Source: Pseudotamlana haliotis (GTDB taxonomy: Bacteria; Bacteroidota; Bacteroidia; Flavobacteriales; Flavobacteriaceae). Taken from it: a stretch of DNA of 64,000 bases. The stretch covers positions 165,575-229,574 of the forward strand of contig NZ_WAAT01000004.1 of assembly GCF_008806375.1 (NCBI RefSeq). Reading direction: 5' to 3'. The notes under the pieces were generated by a model. That model saw only the letters and a list, made by a program, of their open reading frames with translations, had not been told where the DNA came from and did not search any database. Position 1 is the first letter of the stretch; each line of letters starts with the position of its first letter. Both the position numbers and the translations under genes were made by a program. This document shows, one piece after another, positions 1 through 6,887 of the stretch.

Positions 1-34
1 CTTTAACATTAGCTGTAAAACACCTAATTAAATT

Positions 35-304
35 ATGAAAACATCAATAATTGTTCAAAATCTAAAATGTGGAGGTTGTGCGAATACCATTTCCTCTAAA
101 CTCGCTAGTATTAAAAATATTTCTGAAATTCATGTTGATATTGAAGAAAGTAAAGTTTCATTTAATTATGAAACGACTGAAGATGCATTATTAGTAAAGG
201 AAAAATTAAAAAGCTTAGGCTATCCATCAGTTGAAGATGATAATAACTACATTTTTAAAGCAAAATCTTATGTAAATTGTGCAACTGGTAAATTTTCAAA
301 ATAA
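35..304 (+). CDS. heavy-metal-associated (HMA) domain protein
   Basis: Small 89-residue cytosolic protein of the HMA/copper-chaperone fold. The N-terminus carries the metal-binding loop KCGGCANT with Cys12 and Cys15 (CxxC), followed by the beta-alpha-beta-beta-alpha-beta pattern of the family over about residues 1-70. Such proteins bind Cu(I) or another soft metal and pass it to P-type ATPases or apo-enzymes. It lies 11 bases before a di-haem cytochrome gene and is probably cotranscribed with it; anything upstream is outside the window. The metal and partner cannot be read from the sequence. Confidence 0.85.
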   Translation: MKTSIIVQNLKCGGCANTISSKLASIKNISEIHVDIEESKVSFNYETTEDALLVKEKLKSLGYPSVEDDNNYIFKAKSYVNCATGKFSK

Positions 305-315
305 ACCATAATAAC

Positions 316-1275
316 ATGAAGAAAGGTTGTATTCTATTAATAGTACCCTTTTTTATTTTCAATTGCAATCAGTCAAAAAAGAAGGAAAACGTAACTGATT
401 ATAAAAAAGAACAAAGTATAGCACATCCAGGTAAACAGCTTATGGAAACCAATTGTTATACCTGTCATAGTCCTACGGCTTCTAAAAGCAACAAAATAGG
501 ACCTCCTATGAGTGCTATTAAAAATCACTACATAAGTCCTTCTACCACAAAAGAAGAATTTATTGAAGACATGATCGCTTGGATTAATAACCCTAATGTT
601 GAAGACTCTAAAATGCCTGGTGCTGTAGAACAATTTGGTTTGATGCCAAAATCAGCTTATCCTGATGAGACCATCAAACAAATTGCAAGTTATATGTTTG
701 ATAATGATATTGATAAACCAGAAGGTTTCAGTGAAAAAAATAGAAATAAGAATTCAGAAACATCGTCTGGTCAATCAGCCATTGAAAAACTGCCTTATGG
801 AGAACGTGGTTTAAAATATGCCTTATCAACTAAAACTGTTTTAGGAAAAAACTTAATAGGCACTATTCAGAAAGAAGGAACACTAGAAGCTTTAGCATTT
901 TGTAATGAAGCAGCTTACCCGTTAACAGATAGTATGTCGGTTGTACATCATGCAACTATTAAAAGGGTATCCGATAAACCAAGAAACCCTGATAATCAAG
1001 CAAATGCTGAAGAATTAAATCACATCAAAACATTTAAGAACACAATAAAGAATCAAGGTGAACCACAACCTATTCTTGAAGAAACAAGTAAAAAAGTGAA
1101 TGTTTACTATCCAATTGTAACAAATTCCATGTGTTTACAATGTCATGGCAACCCTGGTCAAAATATAGAACAACAAACTTATAAGAAGTTAAAAGCTCTT
1201 TACCCTAAAGATGAAGCAATTGGATATAATACCAACCAAGTGCGAGGTATATGGAGCATTACTTTTGATAAATAA
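316..1275 (+). CDS. di-haem c-type cytochrome lipoprotein (cytochrome c plus DUF3365)
   Basis: A 319-residue exported protein. The N-terminal hydrophobic segment ends at Cys17 (FNCNQ), a lipobox-like site, so it is probably membrane anchored. Two haem-attachment motifs are visible: CYTCH at residues 47-51 in an N-terminal class I cytochrome domain, with a candidate axial Met in SKMPG, and CLQCH at 273-277 in a C-terminal DUF3365 (Tll0287-like) domain, which elsewhere serves as a haem sensor or redox domain. It sits between an HMA protein and a thioredoxin, which suggests periplasmic redox or metal handling. Electron donor and acceptor are unknown. Confidence 0.85.
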   Translation: MKKGCILLIVPFFIFNCNQSKKKENVTDYKKEQSIAHPGKQLMETNCYTCHSPTASKSNKIGPPMSAIKNHYISPSTTKEEFIEDMIAWINNPNVEDSKMPGAVEQFGLMPKSAYPDETIKQIASYMFDNDIDKPEGFSEKNRNKNSETSSGQSAIEKLPYGERGLKYALSTKTVLGKNLIGTIQKEGTLEALAFCNEAAYPLTDSMSVVHHATIKRVSDKPRNPDNQANAEELNHIKTFKNTIKNQGEPQPILEETSKKVNVYYPIVTNSMCLQCHGNPGQNIEQQTYKKLKALYPKDEAIGYNTNQVRGIWSITFDK

Positions 1276-1286
1276 AATTTTAAATT

Positions 1287-1583
1287 ATGAGTAATTTTTC
1301 AGAAATAATAAATCAAGACAAGCCTGTTCTAATCGATTTTTTTGCTACTTGGTGCGGCCCTTGTAAAACATTAGGTCCTATATTAAAGGAAGTCAAAGAT
1401 ACTTTAGGAGAAAACGTATCAATTGTTAAAATTGACGTGGATAAAAATCAAGAATTAGCAACAAAATATCAAGTACGTGGCGTTCCAACCATGCTGTTAT
1501 TTAAAAACGGTAAACAAGTTTGGAGACAATCTGGAGTGCTTCAGAAAAGTGAGATATTAAACGTTATTTCTAGTAATAACTAA
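1287..1583 (+). CDS. trxA: thioredoxin
   Basis: A 98-residue single-domain thioredoxin without a signal peptide. The active site WCGPC is at residues 22-26 and the cis-proline loop reads GVPTM. It reduces protein disulfides in the cytoplasm. It is 11 bases downstream of the di-haem cytochrome gene and ends shortly before a strong hairpin, so it closes the three-gene run from the window start. Paralogous thioredoxins are common in these genomes, so the symbol is by family rather than by proof that this is the main TrxA. Confidence 0.9.
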   Translation: MSNFSEIINQDKPVLIDFFATWCGPCKTLGPILKEVKDTLGENVSIVKIDVDKNQELATKYQVRGVPTMLLFKNGKQVWRQSGVLQKSEILNVISSNN

Positions 1584-1600
1584 GAGGTTGCTAGATAAAA

Positions 1601-1628
1601 AAAAGGTTACTTAATTAAGTAACCTTTT
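1601..1628. terminator. bidirectional rho-independent terminator
   Basis: Perfect inverted repeat whose arms are AAAAGGTTACTTAA and its complement, with an A-run on the left and a T-run on the right. It lies between the convergent thioredoxin gene and the PRPP-synthetase-like gene and can end transcription from both sides. Confidence 0.9.
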
Positions 1629-1655
1629 TTATAAAGCAATTTAAATTTATGAATT

Positions 1656-2423
1656 TTACTCAATTCCTTTTAGTTTGAATTGCGTTACAAACTCATCATC
1701 AATATTCTTATAGCTGTTTGTACAATATACATGATCAATGGTTTCTTTTAATTCTTCAAACCCATAATTAAATTGGGCATGAGTTACATATAAAAATACT
1801 TTTATAGCGCCTTGTAATTTTAAAGCTTCAGCTAAAAACTTAAAGGTTCTACCTCCATCGGCCAAATCGTCAATAATTAAACAGGGTTTACCTTTAACAT
1901 CGCCTTGTATGCTTATTTCTGGAGCTCCATTTACTCTAACTTTATTTGAAGGCACTAAATCGGCATTAAGTTTTTCAGCAATTTCATGTGTTGTTTTATA
2001 AGCTCCTGCATCGGGACTTACTAATATTGGATTTCCAATTTTATTAAAAGCATCTTCAACAAAACTGAAATGTGATATTTTTTCAGAGTTATTAATTAAT
2101 GCTAGTGAAATTGGACTGTGCGGATGTAGAATATAAACCTTATCAAATTTCATAGAATTAATGAAATTACATATAAGCTTCAAATCGAAAGATTCACCCT
2201 TATTAAAACGTCGGTCTGAACGTTGGCCAATTAAACAGTAAATCGTTAATTCTGCAATTGCAGACTTATTTATAGCGTTTTCAGCATCCCAAGCTTCTTT
2301 TGCAGCGGCGGCTTCAAATAAACCTTCATAGCTATTTCCTCTAATTTTTATATGAATATTTCCATTTTCAATAATTTTAGCAGCTACCTGACCGTCTTTA
2401 AATTTCTTTATTTCGTATTGCAT
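1656..2423 (-). CDS. prs: divergent ribose-phosphate pyrophosphokinase (PRPP synthetase) of a NAD-salvage operon
   Basis: A 255-residue protein, shorter than housekeeping Prs (about 310 residues). The C-terminal half has the phosphoribosyl binding loop IIDDLADGGRT and the preceding SPDAGAYKTTHE segment; the N-terminal half has GQRSDRRF, matching the Prs region that binds ATP. It would make PRPP from ribose 5-phosphate and ATP. It is the last gene of a nadV-HAD-prs run and overlaps the HAD gene by 26 bases. NadV consumes PRPP, so the placement makes biochemical sense. Similar short Prs/NadV pairs are known in large phages such as KVP40. A pure phosphoribosyltransferase cannot be excluded. Confidence 0.8.
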   Translation of the reverse strand: MQYEIKKFKDGQVAAKIIENGNIHIKIRGNSYEGLFEAAAAKEAWDAENAINKSAIAELTIYCLIGQRSDRRFNKGESFDLKLICNFINSMKFDKVYILHPHSPISLALINNSEKISHFSFVEDAFNKIGNPILVSPDAGAYKTTHEIAEKLNADLVPSNKVRVNGAPEISIQGDVKGKPCLIIDDLADGGRTFKFLAEALKLQGAIKVFLYVTHAQFNYGFEELKETIDHVYCTNSYKNIDDEFVTQFKLKGIE

Positions 2424-2787
2424 CAGTAAGTTTTTTTAAATTATTATAGGCTTCTTTTAATCCCGCTCTATCATCTAACAAAATATTGTAATAAGGTTTT
2501 CTTGTTGGCATTAATGGATTTTCATTAATTAAATCAAAGGGGATATTTCGAGTTTTTAAATCACTTTTAATAGTTTCTAATTTTTCGCCTTCGTTACCAG
2601 TAAAAAGTATCATAGTAAACCCTAAAGACTTACATGTTCTTAACAAAGAAATAATTCTATCATAATTAATACCGTGATTATGATAATCGAAAATTGTATT
2701 ATCATAATCAAATGCTACAAAAAGACTTTTATGCTCTAAATAGTCTTTTTGCAGTCTTTGATAGAAGTCGAAATTAAATACATCCAT
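2398..2787 (-). CDS. small HAD-superfamily phosphatase of the NAD-salvage operon
   Basis: A 129-residue minimal HAD protein. Motif I is FDYDNT (DxDxT type), motif II is LFTGN, a motif III lysine is in PTRKP, and motif IV is ILLDD. There is no cap domain of any size, so the active site is open. It overlaps nadV upstream by 14 bases and prs downstream by 26 bases, so translation of the three is probably coupled. The substrate is unknown; a nucleotide or sugar phosphate related to NAD or PRPP turnover is a guess from position only. Confidence 0.8.
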   Translation of the reverse strand: MDVFNFDFYQRLQKDYLEHKSLFVAFDYDNTIFDYHNHGINYDRIISLLRTCKSLGFTMILFTGNEGEKLETIKSDLKTRNIPFDLINENPLMPTRKPYYNILLDDRAGLKEAYNNLKKLTDAIRNKEI

Positions 2788-4228
2788 TAATTTTAGTTCT
2801 TATGTCTTGTAAATTAATTTGATTAACAAATTTACCATCTTGATAAATAACTTGTAGAGCGCCTTCATTTTCAACCTCAGGAGTTACCTGATCAATTAAA
2901 ACATATTCATTATCTACAACATCAATTTTCATTAAACCTTTTGCCGATTTTTTTACACCATCATCTGTAATTGGATCTTTAAAAATTTCTCTTCGTTCTC
3001 CATTTACAACGACAGAAGTTGCTTTCATTGCAAAACCAAAAGTATCTCTTGTGTTAAATTGGTACGTAAAAGAACCTATTCCTAGAACCACATTAGTTGT
3101 TGCAAAGCCTTTGTCGCTTAATCGCTGACAAATATTTTCAGCTCTTTCTGTTGTAATACTATCGCCATAAATAGCTCCTATATGTGCATCTAGAACTTTA
3201 AAACCTTGTGGGTTTGTAGCGCCTCCAAAAATATCCCAAAGCAGTTCTACAACACCTTTGTCTTTTGCAGCTTTACCTCCAAGAGTTCGGCTTTCACCAC
3301 AAATAATATCAACAGGATCTCCACTATCAGGGCGAATTACTAATTTTCCATCTCTTGATAATACTTCATCTTTTAATTCTGGTAAATATACTGTAAGTAC
3401 TTTCCATAAATCCCAAGTATCGCTTACCACAGATAATATTCCGCTTGGATATGTATTCATTAACGCTCTAAAAGTTCCTATTTCATCATCTTTAGTTCCT
3501 GCGCACATTACAGAATGCTCTGTTGCATTTACAGAACCTACTACAAAACCTTGTGCATTATAATATTTTCTAAAGCTGCTAATTATAGGCAAGCTATCTG
3601 ATCCTAAAAAGACCGCACCATGTCCCATCCCGGAAGAAACAGCACTTTGTAAACCACCCATACCTCGCATTGAAAAATCATGACCTTGAAAATCAATAAA
3701 ACCTAAATTTTCTTTATCTGTTCGTAAGGCCCATTTTTTGAATATTCTTTTATAACACAAAGCTATGGTAGCCGATGTCATGGGTTGCCATAACATGGTA
3801 GATAAAATAGTTTCTAAAAAATTTGTAATCCAGTAAAATTCTTTATCAGTATTTACAATAGTTACCATAGGTACTCTAATAGGGACCTCTACCCCTTCTG
3901 GCAACGATTTTACTTTTATTGGTAAATATTGTAAATCATGGAGCTTTTCATAATGAGTCACATCATAATCTGCTCCTAAATACATTGATAATTCTTCTTT
4001 AATTTCATTACAAACTTCAGTTTTTGGTTTTGAAAAGAAATTGTCTTGAAAAAAATCATGTAACCACATGAATACATATTGTTGCCCAAAAGATACGACT
4101 TGGTTACATCCTTTAGGAGCATACTTATTGCTTCTAGGTGTCCAATTTGAATATACTTCTTCTGTTCCTTTTGGATACTGTTGGTGATGTCCTGTTTTAT
4201 AGCCGTCTGTTAATAATAAACCATTCAT
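2774..4228 (-). CDS. nadV: nicotinamide phosphoribosyltransferase
   Basis: NAMPT-type enzyme that joins nicotinamide and PRPP to give NMN, the first step of one-step nicotinamide salvage. The start used here is the ATG at 4228 (MNGLLLTDGYKTGHHQQYP), giving 484 residues; the frame runs on upstream only to a TTG that lies between the -33 and -7 promoter elements. Family residues are visible: DFSMRGMGG (equivalent of human Asp219 region), EHSVMCAG (His247 region), VVSDTWD, and RPDSGDP (Arg311/Asp313 region). The neighbours are a Nudix regulator upstream and HAD and prs downstream. A dyad operator lies 15 bases before the start codon. Confidence 0.95.
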   Translation of the reverse strand: MNGLLLTDGYKTGHHQQYPKGTEEVYSNWTPRSNKYAPKGCNQVVSFGQQYVFMWLHDFFQDNFFSKPKTEVCNEIKEELSMYLGADYDVTHYEKLHDLQYLPIKVKSLPEGVEVPIRVPMVTIVNTDKEFYWITNFLETILSTMLWQPMTSATIALCYKRIFKKWALRTDKENLGFIDFQGHDFSMRGMGGLQSAVSSGMGHGAVFLGSDSLPIISSFRKYYNAQGFVVGSVNATEHSVMCAGTKDDEIGTFRALMNTYPSGILSVVSDTWDLWKVLTVYLPELKDEVLSRDGKLVIRPDSGDPVDIICGESRTLGGKAAKDKGVVELLWDIFGGATNPQGFKVLDAHIGAIYGDSITTERAENICQRLSDKGFATTNVVLGIGSFTYQFNTRDTFGFAMKATSVVVNGERREIFKDPITDDGVKKSAKGLMKIDVVDNEYVLIDQVTPEVENEGALQVIYQDGKFVNQINLQDIRTKINGCI

Positions 4229-4242
4229 AATAAAATGTTTTT

Positions 4243-4257
4243 GCGTAATTATAACGC
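4243..4257. promoter_or_regulatory. putative Nudix-regulator (NrtR-type) operator of nadV
   Basis: GCGTAATTATAACGC, extended as TTGCGT-N7-ACGCAA over 4241-4259. It lies immediately downstream of the nadV -7 element, over the expected transcription start. A near-identical dyad is present in front of the Nudix regulator gene (5011-5025), which is the main reason to read it as that regulator's site. Confidence 0.7.
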
Positions 4258-4287
4258 AAATATAATTCAAGATTTAGATTGCACAAA
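4257..4287 (-). promoter_or_regulatory. nadV promoter (Bacteroidota sigma-A type)
   Basis: On the minus strand TTTG, then exactly 19 bases, then TATATTTG, an exact match to the TTTG-N19-TAnnTTTG pattern of Bacteroidota housekeeping promoters. The -7 box abuts the dyad operator at 4243-4257, so a bound repressor would block initiation. Confidence 0.75.
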
Positions 4288-4289
4288 AC

Positions 4290-4324
4290 AATATTTGTGT
4301 TTTTTTTACACAAAAACAAATATT
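4290..4324. terminator. AT-rich inverted repeat, possible weak terminator of the Nudix gene
   Basis: Arms AATATTTGT (4290-4298) and ACAAATATT (4316-4324) with an inner TTTGTGT/ACACAAA pairing. It lies just past the stop of the Nudix gene and upstream of the nadV promoter. It could be a weak terminator or a further protein site; the sequence alone does not decide. Confidence 0.35.
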
Positions 4325-4330
4325 AAGCTT

Positions 4331-5005
4331 TTATATATCGAAAATGATACCTTCTTGTTTTAATTTAAAATATCTTTTTTGATTGAATTTAAATAAGTTA
4401 GCTGGTCTTCCCGATCCTTTTGAAATTTTCTCATCTAGTTCGTCAAGAATATTTAATTTTAAAAATTTCTTTCTAAAATTACGTCTATCAATAGGTCTAC
4501 CTAAAAGTGTAGTGTATAAATTTTCTAAATCTGAAAAAGGAAATTTCTCATCAAGAAGTTCAAAGCCTAGAGGTTCATAGGTTATTTTACTTTGCAATCT
4601 AGAAATGGCTAATTTTAGAATATCTTTATGATCAAAAGAAAGTTGTGGTAGTTCATCTATTTTAAACCACTGCACCTCCTCTGCATCTGTTGAAGCATTA
4701 ATTTTAAAAGCACTAGGGTGAACTAGTCCAAAATACGCTATAGAGACAATCCGTCCTCTTGGATCTCTATTTGGATTTCCAAACGAATATAGTTGTTCCA
4801 AATAATTAATTTCTACTCCAGTCTCTTCTTTTAGCTCCCTTTCTACTGCCTTCTCTAAAGCTTCATTATTTAGAACAAAACCTCCTGGAATTGCCCATTT
4901 CCCTTTAAAAGGCTCATATTTTCTCTTTATGAGTAATACGGAGATAGTACCTGCTTCATACCCAAATACCACAGCATCTACGGAAAGCTTTATAGATTGA
5001 TTCAT
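4331..5005 (-). CDS. nrtR: NrtR-family Nudix / winged-helix transcriptional regulator of NAD salvage
   Basis: A 224-residue protein with an N-terminal Nudix domain and a C-terminal winged helix (about residues 150-224, ending in a basic segment with GSGRPANLFKFN). The Nudix box at residues 42-64 keeps every catalytic position (G-x5-E-x7-REL-x-EE-x-G-V), so hydrolase activity may be retained. NrtR proteins of other bacteria sense ADP-ribose or related compounds and repress NAD genes. Here the gene stands directly upstream of nadV, and both have the same dyad at their 5' ends. Related Bacteroidota regulators control arabinose genes, but this context points to NAD. Confidence 0.85.
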   Translation of the reverse strand: MNQSIKLSVDAVVFGYEAGTISVLLIKRKYEPFKGKWAIPGGFVLNNEALEKAVERELKEETGVEINYLEQLYSFGNPNRDPRGRIVSIAYFGLVHPSAFKINASTDAEEVQWFKIDELPQLSFDHKDILKLAISRLQSKITYEPLGFELLDEKFPFSDLENLYTTLLGRPIDRRNFRKKFLKLNILDELDEKISKGSGRPANLFKFNQKRYFKLKQEGIIFDI

Positions 5006-5010
5006 ATTAT

Positions 5011-5025
5011 GCGTATTATTTACGC
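5011..5025. promoter_or_regulatory. putative autoregulatory operator of the Nudix regulator
   Basis: GCGTATTATTTACGC, a dyad with GCGTA and TACGC arms, ending 5 bases before the start codon. A possible minus-strand -7 box TATATTTT lies directly upstream. It shares arms, spacing and position with the nadV dyad at 4243-4257, so autorepression is likely. Confidence 0.65.
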
Positions 5026-5084
5026 TAAAATATAAAATAATAATGAAAATTATTACGAATCAATATATTTCATCTATTTGCATA

Positions 5085-5229
5085 AAAAGAAGCTGTCTGA
5101 AAAGTAAAATTTTATCAACCAGTACTCCTGCCCGACGACGGGCACGGTGATTCAGTGGCTCATCAAATTAATATACTGCTAAATTTCATGCAGTAAAACT
5201 AAAAGGTTGTCTTTTTCAGGCAACCTTTT
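5085..5229. repeat. dispersed intergenic hairpin element, copy 1
   Basis: This gene-free stretch (5026-5331) holds AGCTGTCTGAAAAGTAA at its left end, two inner hairpins (CCCG-ACGA-CGGG and an ACTGC...GCAGT pair), and at its right end a terminator-like hairpin AAAAGGTTG...CAACCTTTT (5201-5229). The left end matches copy 2 at 15665 and resembles copy 3 at 26827. No coding potential is seen in it. It probably works as a terminator and belongs to a family of short non-coding repeats. Confidence 0.7.
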
Positions 5230-5331
5230 CAGTTTAAAATAAGGTTAGAGTTCACAATATAATCCTAACAGTACATCAATTATTAAAAATTCATTTTAAA
5301 TTAGCTTTACGAATTACCATGTATTCTATTT

Positions 5332-6237
5332 ATGACAGCTTTAAGATTAAGCCTTTTATTCCTACTTAGTTTTTACGCCTTAAGCGCACAAACACGTTAT
5401 ATTGACCCTGTTTTCAGTGACGCATCAATGCGTACGTACAATTATGCTATTAAAGACAAAGACACCTTAAAACTTGATATTTATGAACCTGTTGGAGATA
5501 GTATAAAGAAACGACCTTTAATGGTTTTGGTACATGGCGGTGGTTTTTATAGCGGTAGTAGAAATGAGAGTTATTTGATTTCTATGGCAAAAAACATTGC
5601 TAAAAAGGGCTATAATGTGGCTAGCATTGACTACCGGCTAACACAAGAGCACAGAGATGTAAGCTGTGGTACCCCACAAAATGAAATTTTTCAGGTATAT
5701 AGAAGAGGTGCACAAGATGTTTTAGACGCTTTATTCTATTTAACTAAGTATAAAAAGGAGTTTAAAATTGATGCTTCAAAAATAATATTGGCAGGAAGTA
5801 GCGCTGGAGCAGAAACGATTTTAAATATCGCCTATAACAGAAAACTTATGAGTAGTTTGTCGCGACATAAAAGGATTAAAATTGCTGCCGTTTTTTCAAT
5901 TTCAGGTGCTATTTTTGATCTTAATGCCATAAAAAAAGATAACGCCATTCCAGGTGCTTTTTATCATGGTGAAAATGATCGCGTAGTACCTTATAGTAAA
6001 GGCGCTCATCATTCGTGTACGGTCTTTCAAAAAGGGTTTTTCATCTTAGAAGGTTCGAAACAAATAACCAATAAATTAGCAAACCTTAATGCAAGTTTCT
6101 TACTATACACTTATAAAGGACGAGGGCATGATGTTTTTAATCTTCCTAATAAAGATTACCATCAAGCTTTTCTGTTTTTTAAGGATGTGCTTTTTGACAA
6201 CAAGTTCTATCAAGGTCGAATTAGAAAGAACTTTTAA
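5332..6237 (+). CDS. secreted alpha/beta-hydrolase (esterase/lipase family)
   Basis: A 301-residue protein with a signal peptide (cleavage likely near SAQT, residue 20). It has the HGGGF oxyanion-hole motif, the nucleophile elbow GSSAG, a downstream Asp in HGENDRVVP and a catalytic His in GRGHDVF, which is a complete hydrolase triad of the BD-FAE/carboxylesterase type. Such exported enzymes cut ester bonds, for example acetyl or feruloyl groups on polysaccharides. The gene stands alone between a repeat element and a convergent lipoprotein gene. The substrate is not evident. Confidence 0.85.
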   Translation: MTALRLSLLFLLSFYALSAQTRYIDPVFSDASMRTYNYAIKDKDTLKLDIYEPVGDSIKKRPLMVLVHGGGFYSGSRNESYLISMAKNIAKKGYNVASIDYRLTQEHRDVSCGTPQNEIFQVYRRGAQDVLDALFYLTKYKKEFKIDASKIILAGSSAGAETILNIAYNRKLMSSLSRHKRIKIAAVFSISGAIFDLNAIKKDNAIPGAFYHGENDRVVPYSKGAHHSCTVFQKGFFILEGSKQITNKLANLNASFLLYTYKGRGHDVFNLPNKDYHQAFLFFKDVLFDNKFYQGRIRKNF

Positions 6238-6435
6238 GTTTAATTGGTTTGTTTTAGTTACTATGTGCTTACGCTTGTGCTGATTATTACACAGAGAAAC
6301 ACTGAGGTTTCACAAAGCCTCACAGAAAACTTTTAAGACAAAGATTTTACTGATTTTCACTGATTAATTACACTTTACGCATTCGGGTCTTTGCGAGAAG
6401 GTATAATTGGTTGTTAGTTTTTGTTTTTTGGGTGC

Positions 6436-6870
6436 TTACTCTTGCTCTGAGTCCTCCTTTTCTACAGCATATAAAACATCAACCGTTCGCCTGCCCCATT
6501 GCTTGGCAGCTTCAATATCTAAGCCCATATAAACGTCAATATGATTTTTCCATCGTGAATGCATTTTATCTTTCACAATATATATGCCCTCAAGTCCTTC
6601 TATTTTAACAAGGGTATTATATTTTAATTCCCCTTTCAGTAAATCTCGAGACACCGCAATAAATTGTTGTCCCGGATGAATACTATCACCAAAGGCCGTG
6701 ATATGTGGGTTCGGACTCGTTTGTTCAGGAACCGAATTATATGCTGAAGCTTTCACTGTTAAGGGTTTCCATACATAGAGTTCTTTAACAGGCTGTTCTC
6801 GCTCTTGCTTACAACCTAGAATAACCATTGTCAATATCATTAAAATACCTTTCAAACCTGTTGTTTTCAT
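6436..6870 (-). CDS. 3D-domain lipoprotein
   Basis: A 144-residue exported protein with a lipobox ending in ILGC (Cys at about residue 20). The mature part matches the 3D (Asp-Asp-Asp) double-psi beta-barrel domain seen at the end of MltA and in Rpf/YabE-type cell-wall proteins: VKASAYNS, ITAFGD, IVKDKM and HIDVYMG carry the conserved aspartates. It may act on or bind peptidoglycan. It starts 17 bases after the end of the fused E1 gene on the same strand and is probably read with it, with no obvious functional link. Confidence 0.8.
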   Translation of the reverse strand: MKTTGLKGILMILTMVILGCKQEREQPVKELYVWKPLTVKASAYNSVPEQTSPNPHITAFGDSIHPGQQFIAVSRDLLKGELKYNTLVKIEGLEGIYIVKDKMHSRWKNHIDVYMGLDIEAAKQWGRRTVDVLYAVEKEDSEQE

Positions 6871-6887
6871 TCCTTTAATATAAGAAA

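Noticed and set aside
4229..4270. Upstream extension of nadV (14 residues)
   Set aside because: Begins with TTG between the -33 and -7 boxes of the nadV promoter and would run through the operator.
5140..5160. GC-rich hairpin CCCGACGACGGGC as a possible tRNA or riboswitch core
   Set aside because: No cloverleaf or known aptamer features; it is part of the dispersed repeat element.
6238..6435. Fragments such as CACAGAGAAACACTGAGG and TTTGCGAGAAGG
   Set aside because: They resemble decayed intergenic repeats but are too short and degenerate to delimit.
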